Shown here: piece by piece, positions 10,893 to 19,352 of the stretch | Layout of the letters: each line of letters begins with the position of its first letter | How positions within the stretch are numbered: the first letter of the stretch is position 1 | DNA from: Lachnospiraceae bacterium | Lineage (GTDB): Bacteria > Bacillota > Clostridia > Lachnospirales > Lachnospiraceae | Direction of reading: 5' to 3' | Assembly: GCA_024693135.1 (NCBI GenBank) | Contig: JAILLN010000029.1 | Span: forward strand, 56,291-120,290 | Length of the DNA stretch: 64,000 nucleotides | Translations under genes and position numbers: made by a program | Notes under the pieces: generated by a model | Told to the model about the DNA's origin: nothing | What the model saw: only the letters and a program-made list of their open reading frames with translations | Database searches by the model: none

Positions 10893-11924
10893 TCACTGTA
10901 AAGAAGCGAGGTCGTAGATCAGCCTTTCGGAATCCTCCCAGCCCAGGCAGGGGTCGGTGATGGAGCGCCCGTATTCCATATGAGCCGAGATCTCCTGACG
11001 TCCTTCCAACAGATAGCTTTCGATCATGAGGCCCTTTACCATCTTCCGGATGCCGGCATTGTGGGATCGGGAATGCATGACCTCCTTGGCGATCCGGATC
11101 TGCTCCTTATGCTGCTTGCCGGAATTCGAATGATTCACGTCGACGATGCAGGCCGGATTTTTCAGGTTTCTCTCGGCATATTTATCACACAGAAGCTCCA
11201 GATCCTCATAATGATAGTTGGGAAGGGAATTGCCGTGCTTATTCACGGATCCCCGGAGAATGGCGTGGGCCAGGGCATTGCCGTTGGTCTTGACCTGGAA
11301 GCCGCGGTAGGTGAAGGTATGGGCGCCCTGGGCCGCCACGATGGAATTCAGCATGACATTCAGGTCGCCGGAGGTGGGATTCTTCATGCCGATGGGCACG
11401 TCGAAGCCGGACACCACGATCCGGTGCTGCTGGTCTTCTACCGACCTTGCCCCGATGGCTACATAGGAGAGCATGTCGCTGACATAGCCCCAGTTGTCGG
11501 GATAGAGCATTTCGTCGGCGGCAGTGAGGCCGGTTTCGCGGATGGCACGGATGTGCATGTGGCGCATGGCTAGAAGCCCCAGCTCAAAGTCGGTCCCCTT
11601 TTCCGGATCCGGCTGGTGGACGATGCCCTTGTAGCCGGTGCCGGTGGTGCGGGGCTTATTGGTATAGATCCTGGGGATGATGAGGAGCTTGTCCTTTACC
11701 TTTTCATTGACCTTTGCAAGCCTTGATATGTACTCGCAGACGGAATCTTCATTGTCTGCGGAGCAGGGACCGATGATGCACAGCAGACGGTCGTCTTTCC
11801 CCGTCAGCACGTCGGCGATCTCCCGGTCACGGGTCTTTTTGATCTCCTCGGATTCTTTAGGCATGGGGAGGATCCTTTTGATCTCCTCAGGTGTGGGCAG
11901 CTTCTTTATGAATTCGATGGCCAT
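10893..11924 (-). CDS. aroF: 3-deoxy-7-phosphoheptulonate (DAHP) synthase
   Basis: Catalyses the first step of the shikimate pathway, joining phosphoenolpyruvate and erythrose 4-phosphate. At 343 aa it has the normal length of the class I (AroFGH-type) family. Diagnostic motifs are IIGPCSADN, IPRIYTNKPRTTGTGYKG, MKNPTSGDLNVM, CIVDVNHSNSGKQ and the C-terminal HMEYGRSITDPCLGWEDSE. The ATG at 11924 follows AGAGGT. It stands alone, transcribed away from the gene at 12181. Family members are usually feedback-inhibited by one aromatic amino acid; which one applies here cannot be read from the sequence, so aroF is used generically rather than aroG or aroH. Confidence 0.96.
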   Translation of the reverse strand: MAIEFIKKLPTPEEIKRILPMPKESEEIKKTRDREIADVLTGKDDRLLCIIGPCSADNEDSVCEYISRLAKVNEKVKDKLLIIPRIYTNKPRTTGTGYKGIVHQPDPEKGTDFELGLLAMRHMHIRAIRETGLTAADEMLYPDNWGYVSDMLSYVAIGARSVEDQQHRIVVSGFDVPIGMKNPTSGDLNVMLNSIVAAQGAHTFTYRGFQVKTNGNALAHAILRGSVNKHGNSLPNYHYEDLELLCDKYAERNLKNPACIVDVNHSNSGKQHKEQIRIAKEVMHSRSHNAGIRKMVKGLMIESYLLEGRQEISAHMEYGRSITDPCLGWEDSERLIYDLASLQ

Positions 11925-11990
11925 GTCTTTACCTCTGATGTCCTTCCTCCGGCTGGCACCGGAACGATTGAAATACTTGCAGATAGTGGA

Positions 11991-12019
11991 ATTTTACCAC
12001 AAACTCCGGCAAATTCAAC
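11991..12019 (-). promoter_or_regulatory. Promoter of the DAHP synthase gene
   Basis: On the minus strand TTGAAT (12014-12019) and TAAAAT (11991-11996) are 17 bases apart, about 65 bases upstream of the ATG. The dispersed repeat at 12029-12061 lies immediately upstream of the -35. Confidence 0.5.
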
Positions 12020-12028
12020 CGGTGGCCG

Positions 12029-12081
12029 AGCGCCGGCAGATATCATTTTTACGGCGACCCAAAGCAAGCGCTTACACTTCA
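12029..12081 (+). repeat. Dispersed intergenic repeat, copy 1
   Basis: Two modules. The left module (12029-12061) begins GAGCGCCGGCAGATATCA and ends CGGCGACCC; the same 33 bases occur on the opposite strand at 58383-58415 with one mismatch. The right module is CTTACACTTC (12072-12081), exactly 10 bases after CGGCGACCC, followed by GATAAA. The same arrangement and spacing recur at 35214-35249. The copy lies between the divergent DAHP synthase and 12181 promoters. Confidence 0.75.
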
Positions 12082-12105
12082 GATAAAAGAAACGCCCTCT
12101 TGTCT

Positions 12106-12134
12106 TGAAATAGGGAGGTCTGGATTGTATGATG
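12106..12134 (+). promoter_or_regulatory. Promoter for the 12181 gene
   Basis: TTGAAA (12106-12111) and TATGAT (12129-12134) are separated by 17 bases, about 45 bases upstream of the ATG at 12181. Both hexamers are good sigma-A matches. Confidence 0.5.
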
Positions 12135-12180
12135 GGACAGTAGTGATGCATTTTAAAAGAAGACGGGCAGGAGACTTGCG

Positions 12181-13620
12181 ATGAGCAGAGAACATGGGCA
12201 GGAGGCTTTGACACCCCGGCAGATCGGGGACCTCTATTGGAAAAAAAGAAAGAAGATGTTTGCGGCCGCCATGGGGAATACCGATTTCTTTTATGCCGCC
12301 GGGGCGGAGCATGTGTGGAGAACCGGGAGGAATGGGAAGGATGTCCCCGGCGACTTGGATTTCATTGTCCTGAAGGGGAATGAATTCAAGGAATGGCCGC
12401 CTACGGCTGGGGGAGATGATGCCCTTACGGAAGGCGTGATGCGTGCCATACAGGCAAAGGAGCAGTACGCCTTTCTCGCTAAGGAAGCCGGGAATCAGGA
12501 CGGCTTTAGCGCCCGTCTCGATCGGATGGCCCGGATATTGGAGAAGATGCTGGGACTTTGGTTTCCAGCTTCGGGGATTGATGAAAAGACCGGAAAGCCG
12601 GTATCCGGCACGATCCGGAGGAGGTCCGGCGAGGACTTGAGGGTGGCGGCGAAGGAGTATGAGGAAGAGGTCCGCTCCTTCAATGATGCGGCTCTGCCCC
12701 GTTTCGGCAAGGCTGCTCCGGTTTCTGGAAAGGCTTTGGCAGAAGGGAAAGTTCCCATCACCTGCAGGCTGGTCTCTCCCAGCGATCCCGGAGAATACGG
12801 GAAGCATATCCCGGAGAATTATCTGGAGCAGGCAAGGAAGGGAGAGCTTATTATTGAGGCCTTCTACAGGGGAGGGGACGCGGAGGAAGGGCAGTTTCTG
12901 GGACTTTCCGTCACCGGCATTCATCTGGGGTGGGCGGAGATCGTCTATCTATATTTTGCCGGGGAGAAGAAAAAGCCGGAGGTGATCGCGGAATTCCTCC
13001 GGGCCATGATCGGGATCGAATATGAACGATCCGGGGGAGGGCTGACCGGAGCCTTCATTGAGATGCCGCTTTCTGAAGCGGATCCTGCCATCCAGGAAGG
13101 ACTGCGGCTTGCCGGCATGGAAGTGATGGAGGGCAAGGGAAATGTATACTGTTTCCGCCTTTCTGATGTGCGGGAGAGGGAGATGCTGTGGAAGGCTTCC
13201 GAGGCGGCGCAGCTTCTCCTGCTGAAGGATGCGGACAGCTCCCTCCGAAAGGATCTGGAGCATCGGATGGAATCGGATCCGATGCCGATCCCGGTATCCA
13301 TGCCTGTGGAATGGGAGGAGTATCTGCCGGAGCTGAGCATGATCCTTCTGGAGGAAGGGAACCCCGCCGGGGCAGTCCTGATGGCTGCCCGGGGGGAGTT
13401 CCTTGTTCTGGAGCTTGCCTATGCCGCCACCAGGACGGCCCTGCCGAAGCTCCTTGGCGGAGTGCTTCGGCAGGCCCTGAAGCTGTATGGAGAGGATCAG
13501 GAGCTGCTGGTCCCCATCGTAGCCAGGCACAGCGAAGAGCTTTTGGAGCGGATCGTGCCCGGGGGCATGCGATACGATTATCTTGGAGCCGTGCTTTGGT
13601 ATGCGCAGTGGAAAAATTAA
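12181..13620 (+). CDS. Unrecognised protein, possible tandem GNAT fold (479 aa)
   Basis: I do not recognise a named family. There is no signal peptide or membrane segment, so it is probably cytoplasmic. Residues from about 230 to 325 (QFLGLSVTGIHLGWAEIVYL, then PAIQEGLRLAGMEVMEGKGN) have the strand-helix pattern of a GNAT acetyltransferase. The C-terminal part (MILLEEGNPAGAVLMAARGE to YDYLGAVLWYAQW) looks like a second degenerate GNAT domain. The N-terminal 150 residues resemble nothing I know. The ATG follows GGGCAGGAGACTTGCG, giving a moderate ribosome site. Its stop codon overlaps that of the convergent xylosidase gene: the four bases TTAA at 13617-13620 carry both TAA codons. Acetyltransferase activity is inference from pattern only. 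Confidence 0.7.
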   Translation: MSREHGQEALTPRQIGDLYWKKRKKMFAAAMGNTDFFYAAGAEHVWRTGRNGKDVPGDLDFIVLKGNEFKEWPPTAGGDDALTEGVMRAIQAKEQYAFLAKEAGNQDGFSARLDRMARILEKMLGLWFPASGIDEKTGKPVSGTIRRRSGEDLRVAAKEYEEEVRSFNDAALPRFGKAAPVSGKALAEGKVPITCRLVSPSDPGEYGKHIPENYLEQARKGELIIEAFYRGGDAEEGQFLGLSVTGIHLGWAEIVYLYFAGEKKKPEVIAEFLRAMIGIEYERSGGGLTGAFIEMPLSEADPAIQEGLRLAGMEVMEGKGNVYCFRLSDVREREMLWKASEAAQLLLLKDADSSLRKDLEHRMESDPMPIPVSMPVEWEEYLPELSMILLEEGNPAGAVLMAARGEFLVLELAYAATRTALPKLLGGVLRQALKLYGEDQELLVPIVARHSEELLERIVPGGMRYDYLGAVLWYAQWKN

Positions 13621-15611
13621 TACAGCCTCTCCTTTGCCGCATCCGGTGATGCGAAGGGTCCGGGGATCACATCCGTGCCCCGGTGTCCTCCCAGGTAATC
13701 CCGGTCAAAGACGATGGGCGTCCCGTCCGGGTTCTCATACTGCTGCTGCGGCTCAAAGGCCCTGCCAAGGGTGCCGGTAGAGATCATGTCTGCCCTGAAG
13801 CCGGAAAGGGCCTCATAGATATTGGTATCGAGATAGTATCCCCCGTCTTTTTCCACGATGTCGGCATGGATCCCGCCGGAGCCGTCCGTAAAGGCGTTCT
13901 TTTCCTTCTTCCAGGGCTTCGCCCCTTCAAAGTAGGCATTCCCGTCGATCCATACCGGAAGGTGCCCGAAATGGGGGTCGGCATGCTTCATCATATTGGG
14001 ATGCTCTTCTTCCATGTCAAACGGGAGGATCCATTCGTCATAGGTGGGATATTCATCGAAGCAATAGGTTCCGGTCTTCCGGTTTTCCACCTGCTTCTGG
14101 TCCGGATCCGAATCATTCTCCAATACCAGATCCTCGGAGGGCCACTTCTGGATGAAGATGTTGTTGTAGATCCTGTCGTCTCCGTGGAGGATGGTCATGA
14201 AGCCCATGACCTCCGTCCGGTGGGGCATATGATAGGGCGTATATCTCCAGGTGGTCCCTTCGCCCACAAAGGTAAAGGAGCCTGCGCAGAGATTATGGAT
14301 CATGGCCACGCCCTGGGTCGCGATGCGGAGCGAGACATCGGACAGGAGGATATTGTTGTCGATGAGCGTGGGACCGTGGCTTACTTCCACGAAGACATCC
14401 TGGCAGGTCATCCCGCCCTGCAGCTGCTTTGCGAAAGCCGGGCGCTGGTTGTCATGCAGCAGGTTCTGGGTGATCCGGGTGCCCTGGGCCTCCCAGTCAC
14501 ACCAAATGCCCATGGTGCAGTGGTGGATATGATTGCGGCGCATCACCACATCGATCGCGGCATGCATTTTGATCCCCGCGATCTCCGCGCCCCCCAGCTC
14601 CATCATGTTGTTGATATGGTGGATGTGGTTATCCTCGATGAGGCTGAAGACTCCCCCCATGCGGCCGATGATGCCGCCCTGCTCGCAGTGGTGGATGTTG
14701 TTTCTGCGGATGATATGGCCGCCGATCCTTTCCTTGAGCCAGCCGTAATACTGCCCGCGGCATACCGAATCCCGCTCCATCTGGGTGGGGCTCTTCACAT
14801 GCTGCGTGGTATAGAAATTGCTGTTTTCCGGGTCATAATACCGCCCTACGCAGATCCCTGCGCACTTGCTTCCCCAGATCTCGCAGTCCTCGATGATCCA
14901 GCCTCTGCTCCAGTGCGGGCTGATCATCCCGTCCTGATAGGCGGCGGGAGGAGCCCAGGTGGTGGCTGCCTTGTTGATATTAAAGCCGCTGACGGTGATA
15001 TAGCCGATCTCTTCCCGGCTTGGCATGAAGCATTCCCGGCGGACCGTGATCTCTACATTTTCCTTATTGGGATCGGCTCCCCGGAAATTGGCATAAAATA
15101 CCGTCTCGTCTTTTTCTTCATCCTGCTCGGCATACCATTTCCTTCTGGAGCTCTCGGGATCCCAGGAGCACTCGTAAACCTTTGCTTCAAGGCACTCCTC
15201 GATGCTTAAGGCTTCATAGAGGGCTTCATCGTTGATCCAGACGCAGCCGGTGTGCTTATTCGGCACGGCAAAGTACCAGTCGCCGTAGACCAGGGTCGTA
15301 TAAGGATTGTAGGAGCCGAAGATGCCGTTTTTCACCCTTGCGCACCAGACCTCACCCTGATATTTCTCCCAGCCGGTGACCTTCTCGGCCCCCGTGATCA
15401 CTGCGCCCAGCGGCTCTGCGCTCTGATACAGGATCCGGTCGTCCTCGGTCCCGGGATGGACGGGATCCACGTATTCCCTATAGATCCCCGGAGCCACGAT
15501 GACTTTATCTCCCGGCATCGCGGCGGCCGCGGCATCGTTGATCCTGCGGTAGGGCATGGCTTTCGTGCCGTTTCCGTCATGCTTCGCATTAACATCGACA
15601 TAGATTTTCAT
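13617..15611 (-). CDS. GH120 family beta-xylosidase
   Basis: Intracellular glycosidase, predicted to release xylose from beta-xylosides or xylo-oligosaccharides. The 664-aa sequence closely follows the GH120 pattern known from Thermoanaerobacterium XylC: N-terminal GDKVIVAPGIYREYVDP, VYGDWYF, WAPPAAYQDGMISPHWSRGW, GVFSLIEDNHIHHI and the signature CDWEAQGTR followed by DVFVEVSHG. By analogy with XylC, Asp372 would be the nucleophile and Glu409 the acid/base. The many His/Asn turns reflect a right-handed parallel beta-helix. There is no signal peptide, so the substrate must be imported, fitting the upstream ABC transporter genes in the same transcription unit. The ATG at 15611 follows GAAGGT. 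Substrate specificity remains inferred. Confidence 0.88.
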   Translation of the reverse strand: MKIYVDVNAKHDGNGTKAMPYRRINDAAAAAMPGDKVIVAPGIYREYVDPVHPGTEDDRILYQSAEPLGAVITGAEKVTGWEKYQGEVWCARVKNGIFGSYNPYTTLVYGDWYFAVPNKHTGCVWINDEALYEALSIEECLEAKVYECSWDPESSRRKWYAEQDEEKDETVFYANFRGADPNKENVEITVRRECFMPSREEIGYITVSGFNINKAATTWAPPAAYQDGMISPHWSRGWIIEDCEIWGSKCAGICVGRYYDPENSNFYTTQHVKSPTQMERDSVCRGQYYGWLKERIGGHIIRRNNIHHCEQGGIIGRMGGVFSLIEDNHIHHINNMMELGGAEIAGIKMHAAIDVVMRRNHIHHCTMGIWCDWEAQGTRITQNLLHDNQRPAFAKQLQGGMTCQDVFVEVSHGPTLIDNNILLSDVSLRIATQGVAMIHNLCAGSFTFVGEGTTWRYTPYHMPHRTEVMGFMTILHGDDRIYNNIFIQKWPSEDLVLENDSDPDQKQVENRKTGTYCFDEYPTYDEWILPFDMEEEHPNMMKHADPHFGHLPVWIDGNAYFEGAKPWKKEKNAFTDGSGGIHADIVEKDGGYYLDTNIYEALSGFRADMISTGTLGRAFEPQQQYENPDGTPIVFDRDYLGGHRGTDVIPGPFASPDAAKERLY

Positions 15612-15641
15612 AAACAGACCTTCTTTCTCTGATTTGTGTGA

Positions 15642-16556
15642 TCAGCCCTTGACTGCTCCCGCCATCATGCCCTTGACCAGCTTGTCCTGGAAGAAGATGA
15701 ACAGGATGATCATGGGGAGGACGGATAGGGTCAGGACCGACATGTTGATGGGAATATTCAGTGAATGCTCACCCTTGAACTGCCCCAAGGCAAGAGGCAG
15801 GGTCTTGTTCTGCGGACTGATCAGCAGGGTATTGGCGAAGGCAAATTCATTCCACATCGATACCCCGTTATAGATGGCCAGGGTGGATAATCCCGGCTTG
15901 GAGAGGGGGAGTATGATCTGGAAGAAATTCTGATAGCGGTTGCAGCCGTCAATTTCCGCGGATTCCTCAATCTCCTTCGGAATGGTCTTCATGAATGCCG
16001 TCAGGATGAAGACGGACATGGGCAGGGCAAAGGCCACATAGGGACCCACCAGTGACCAGAGGGAATCGTACAGCCCCACATCGGTGGTAAGCTTAAAGAT
16101 GGGGATCAGGGTCACATGCATGGGCACGGACATCATGGCCACGATGGCGGCATAGATGAAGGGGTTGAGCTTGAATTTCATCCGGGAGAGGGGATATGCC
16201 GCGCAGGCCGAAATGGCCAGCATCAGCAGGAGGGAGACCGCGACCACGATCACGCTGCGGAAGAAGTACCCGAAGAAATCGTGGGTGATGACCTCCACAT
16301 AATTCTGGAAGTACCAGGGATCCGGCAGATGGAATACGCCCTGCTGCAGCATGTCAAACTGCTTGCGGAAGGAATTCATGATCATGAAGAAAAAGGGAGT
16401 CAGGGTGAGCACAAGCTGAAGGATGGCAAAGATGAAGGCAAAGGTCCATGCGATCCTGGATCGGATCTTTGAGGCAAGATACTCGTCCTTTTTTTCCTGG
16501 GGCATGCCGCCCTCCGGGATCCTCCCCGGATTCTTTTCCTGATTTTTGTCAGTCAT
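15642..16556 (-). CDS. Sugar ABC transporter permease, MalG type
   Basis: Inner half of a carbohydrate ABC importer channel. The 304-aa protein has about six membrane segments and the EAA loop that docks the ATPase (EEIEESAEIDGCNRYQNFFQ, then ILPLSKPG). It is the usual MalG length. Its ATG lies one base after the stop of the MalF-type gene, so the two are translationally coupled, and the xylosidase gene follows 30 bases downstream. No ATPase gene is present; as in many Firmicutes a shared MsmK-type ATPase elsewhere probably energises it. The predicted cargo is xylo-oligosaccharide, inferred from the linked GH120 enzyme. Confidence 0.93.
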   Translation of the reverse strand: MTDKNQEKNPGRIPEGGMPQEKKDEYLASKIRSRIAWTFAFIFAILQLVLTLTPFFFMIMNSFRKQFDMLQQGVFHLPDPWYFQNYVEVITHDFFGYFFRSVIVVAVSLLLMLAISACAAYPLSRMKFKLNPFIYAAIVAMMSVPMHVTLIPIFKLTTDVGLYDSLWSLVGPYVAFALPMSVFILTAFMKTIPKEIEESAEIDGCNRYQNFFQIILPLSKPGLSTLAIYNGVSMWNEFAFANTLLISPQNKTLPLALGQFKGEHSLNIPINMSVLTLSVLPMIILFIFFQDKLVKGMMAGAVKG

Positions 16557-16557
16557 G

Positions 16558-17469
16558 TCAATAATCCTCCTTAACCTTGAATACCTTATTAAAGAGAAGC
16601 GCGATAAAGGTGATCAGGATAAACATTCCGGCCGCTACCGTCGAGCCGTATCCCATGTTGAACTGCTGGAAGGAAAGCTTGTACATATAGGTCGCCATCA
16701 GCTCTGTGGTGCCTGCGGGCCCGCCCTGGGTCATATTCCAGATCATATCGAAATACTTGAGGGAACCGATGAGGGACATGGTGCAGGCTGTCTTGAAGAT
16801 GGGACCCAGAAGGGGTATCGCGATATGGCGGATATATTGTCCCCGGGTGGCACCATCGATCACAGCGGCCTCATATACGGAGGTGTCGATATTTCCGTAT
16901 CCGGCAATGAAGTAGACCATGTAAAAGGGAGTGAACTGCCATGCCATGACGCCGATGATGGTATAAAGGGCATTGGGGGCAGTCCCCAGAAGGTCGACGG
17001 TGGTCCGCTTCCCGGCGATCAGGGTGGCAAGGGAGGAAACAAGCCCTCCATTTGTGGCCAGGGCATAGACGAAAAGGAAAGCGATGGCCACGGAGCTCAT
17101 GAGATAGGGCAGAAACCATATCGTCTTGAAGAGATTGAACTTCCGTCCCCCGGCATCCAGAAACGTAGCCAGAAGCATGCCGATGGGGATCTGCAGCAGG
17201 ATCGACAGGACCATTACGATGAGATTGTGCTGGAAGGATTTCCAGAACATGGGATCGTGGATGAGGGTGTTCCAGTTGTCCAGGCCGACAAAGATCCGGT
17301 TTGCAGAAATGCCGTTCCATTTGAATCCGCTGATCACAAAGGTATCGATGACGGGATATACGATAAAAACAGCGATAAGCGCCAGTGCCGGCAGAAGGAA
17401 TACTGCCGCCGCCCGGGCTGTGCTCCGCGCCTTCGTGCGGGCAAGCCCCATATTGCCGCTCTTGTCCAT
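16558..17469 (-). CDS. Sugar ABC transporter permease, MalF type
   Basis: Partner permease of the xyloside importer, 303 aa. It has an N-terminal membrane segment (AVFLLPALALIAVFIVYPVI) and about six segments overall. The EAA loop is VYEAAVIDGATRGQYIRHIA followed by IPLLGPIF. It starts 41 bases after the terminator-like hairpin that separates it from the binding-protein gene and is followed by its MalG partner. The start ATG at 17469 is preceded by GGAGGC. Confidence 0.93.
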   Translation of the reverse strand: MDKSGNMGLARTKARSTARAAAVFLLPALALIAVFIVYPVIDTFVISGFKWNGISANRIFVGLDNWNTLIHDPMFWKSFQHNLIVMVLSILLQIPIGMLLATFLDAGGRKFNLFKTIWFLPYLMSSVAIAFLFVYALATNGGLVSSLATLIAGKRTTVDLLGTAPNALYTIIGVMAWQFTPFYMVYFIAGYGNIDTSVYEAAVIDGATRGQYIRHIAIPLLGPIFKTACTMSLIGSLKYFDMIWNMTQGGPAGTTELMATYMYKLSFQQFNMGYGSTVAAGMFILITFIALLFNKVFKVKEDY

Positions 17470-17509
17470 AGGAAGCCTCCTGTTTTTTGATGATGATGTC
17501 TTAAAAAAA

Positions 17510-17537
17510 GCCCGCAGGAAATGTCTTTCCTGCGGGC
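17510..17537 (-). terminator. Intra-operon terminator after the binding-protein gene
   Basis: A perfect 12-bp stem (GCCCGCAGGAAA with TTTCCTGCGGGC) and a four-base loop, followed on the minus strand by seven T residues (17503-17509). It lies between the solute-binding protein gene and the two permease genes. Partial read-through here would give the usual excess of binding protein over permeases. The hairpin is certain; its strength in vivo is inference. Confidence 0.85.
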
Positions 17538-17579
17538 ATCCTTTTTATTCCCAGCCGCAGCTTGGTTTGGCATTGGTAT

Positions 17580-19004
17580 TTATTCTTCAGCCAAAGCCTT
17601 CTGCATAGCCGCATCCTGCTCCTCGCCGATCTCCTTCGGGGTCTTTTCCAGGCCGAAGAGCTCTGTCATGCAGTTCTTATGAACCTCGGTGACCGATGCG
17701 GGCAGATACTGGTCGTACCACAGCTGGACATTGGAGGCCTTGAAGAACTGGTCGATGATGTATTTGTTGTTCGGATCCTCGATGTTTTCATTGAAGCCCT
17801 TGATGGAAGGAACCGTGCCGGTAGCAACCTGCTCCTCATTGTAGGTATCATCATTGAAATACTGGGTTGCAAGGACGAAGCAGGCATCCAGCTTATCCTG
17901 ATCCACGGAGCCGTCTTCCTTGAAGCAGTTGAAGGTCATTCCCATACCGATGGCCGTTCCGATCTCTACATCCTGGGGAACGCCTGCGGCCTTGGCTTCC
18001 GCATCCTCCGGGAAACGGAAAACGCTGATGTTTTCATTGTACCAGTCTTCATTGTCCGCCTTGATGCCCTGTACCTGCCATGATCCGTGAAGCATCATCG
18101 CCGCGGATCCGTCGTACAGCAGAGCCCTGTCCTGATTGTCGTCGGCCGTAAGGGAATTGACGCCGTCCGGGAAATATCCTTTCTTTACCCAATCCTGGAT
18201 CTTCTCCCCGGCAAAGATGAATGCGGGGCTGGTGAAGGAACCGCCGTTTTCCTGGGTATAGGCCGCATCGAACTCGGCATTCCCGGAGTGGCGGGCTACA
18301 AGGTACATGTAATACATGGAGCCGGTCCACTTGGAGGCATTGGCCAGAGAGAAGGGAATGTAGCCGTTTTCCTTAAGCTTATCGCAGACGGCTTCCAGCT
18401 CGTCGATGGTCTGGGGGATCTCCAGGCCCAGGTCGGCAAAGATCGTCTTGTTATAGAAAATGTCGCAGCCGGTAAGACCGCTGAAGGGGATGGCAAGCAT
18501 CTTGCCGTCATAGGTGGACTGGGCTACGGCCGCATCCACATACTCGGGATGGTCATACTTTGCATACATCTCGGTGATGTCGTTGGCAAAGCCGGACTTG
18601 TAATATTCAGCCATAGGGCCGCCGCCCCAGTGGACATAGATGTCCGGGGCCTGGCCGGAGCTCATGGCCACCACCAGCTGCTGCTTGTAGTTGTCATTCT
18701 GCTGATGAACCTGGTTCACTGTGATGTTGGGATAGTCAGCCATGAATCTCGCCACTGCGGCTTCCGATATCCTCTTATTGGGATCCTCTGTGGAGATGTC
18801 CCAGAGCGTGATGGTCAGGGGCTCTGTGGTCAGCTCGGGAACATTCTTGCCATCCGTCTGCTTCCCTGCCGGAGCCTCCGCCGCAGCTGCCCCGCCCTCA
18901 GCGCCGCCTGCAGCGGGAGCCGGAGCCGCCGTGCCTGCACAGCCGGCCAGTGTGGTGACGGAAAGGACTGTTGCTGACAGAAGTGCCAATATCCTGTTTC
19001 TCAT
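17580..19004 (-). CDS. Extracellular sugar-binding lipoprotein of ABC importer
   Basis: Family 1 solute-binding protein (474 aa) that captures the sugar outside the membrane and delivers it to the MalF/MalG permeases. The signal peptide ends in the lipobox LAGC with the lipidated Cys at residue 22, followed by a short Ala/Pro/Gly linker. The mature part shows family motifs: ITLWDISTEDPNKR, VAMSSGQAPDIYVHWGGG, IPFSGLTGCDIFYNKTIFAD and AAMMLHGSWQV. It is the first gene of the minus-strand transcription unit that continues with the two permeases and the GH120 beta-xylosidase. Start: ATG at 19004 after GGAGGAAATG. Confidence 0.94.
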   Translation of the reverse strand: MRNRILALLSATVLSVTTLAGCAGTAAPAPAAGGAEGGAAAAEAPAGKQTDGKNVPELTTEPLTITLWDISTEDPNKRISEAAVARFMADYPNITVNQVHQQNDNYKQQLVVAMSSGQAPDIYVHWGGGPMAEYYKSGFANDITEMYAKYDHPEYVDAAVAQSTYDGKMLAIPFSGLTGCDIFYNKTIFADLGLEIPQTIDELEAVCDKLKENGYIPFSLANASKWTGSMYYMYLVARHSGNAEFDAAYTQENGGSFTSPAFIFAGEKIQDWVKKGYFPDGVNSLTADDNQDRALLYDGSAAMMLHGSWQVQGIKADNEDWYNENISVFRFPEDAEAKAAGVPQDVEIGTAIGMGMTFNCFKEDGSVDQDKLDACFVLATQYFNDDTYNEEQVATGTVPSIKGFNENIEDPNNKYIIDQFFKASNVQLWYDQYLPASVTEVHKNCMTELFGLEKTPKEIGEEQDAAMQKALAEE

Positions 19005-19193
19005 ATCATTTCCTCCTCGTGTTTGATAAGAGATGCTTGTTGGACTGGTTCCGATATCACTCTAAAATACGCTGCCGCTTTGCGCTAACGAATAATTGCG
19101 ATATAGCGTACGAAAATTGCTCTGATTCTCTTCGGATAGGCTTAAAATTATGTAAACCGATCGAAATTATCTATGCAAGCTGCTGTCATTTTT

Positions 19194-19222
19194 TTTCGAA
19201 ATCGATTGAAATATGGTATAAT
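19194..19222 (+). promoter_or_regulatory. Promoter of the AraC regulator gene
   Basis: TATAAT at 19217-19222 is a perfect -10; the -35 position (19194-19199, TTTCGA) is poor. The short motif CGAAAT/TCGAAATT recurs at 19160-19166 and 19197-19202 in the 348-base divergent gap 19005-19352, which could be regulator sites. No clear promoter for the binding-protein gene was found on the minus strand, as expected if it depends on an activator. Confidence 0.45.
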
Positions 19223-19352
19223 GGACGAAATGTTTTATGAAGAAGGCATTTGGGAAAAGCAATTTTTCGACGATGCATGGGCGGTCCGAAGCCTGGGTTT
19301 CGTTAGGTGTATTCAGTTGATTTTTTTGAACGGATAAGGAGATCTGCATAAC

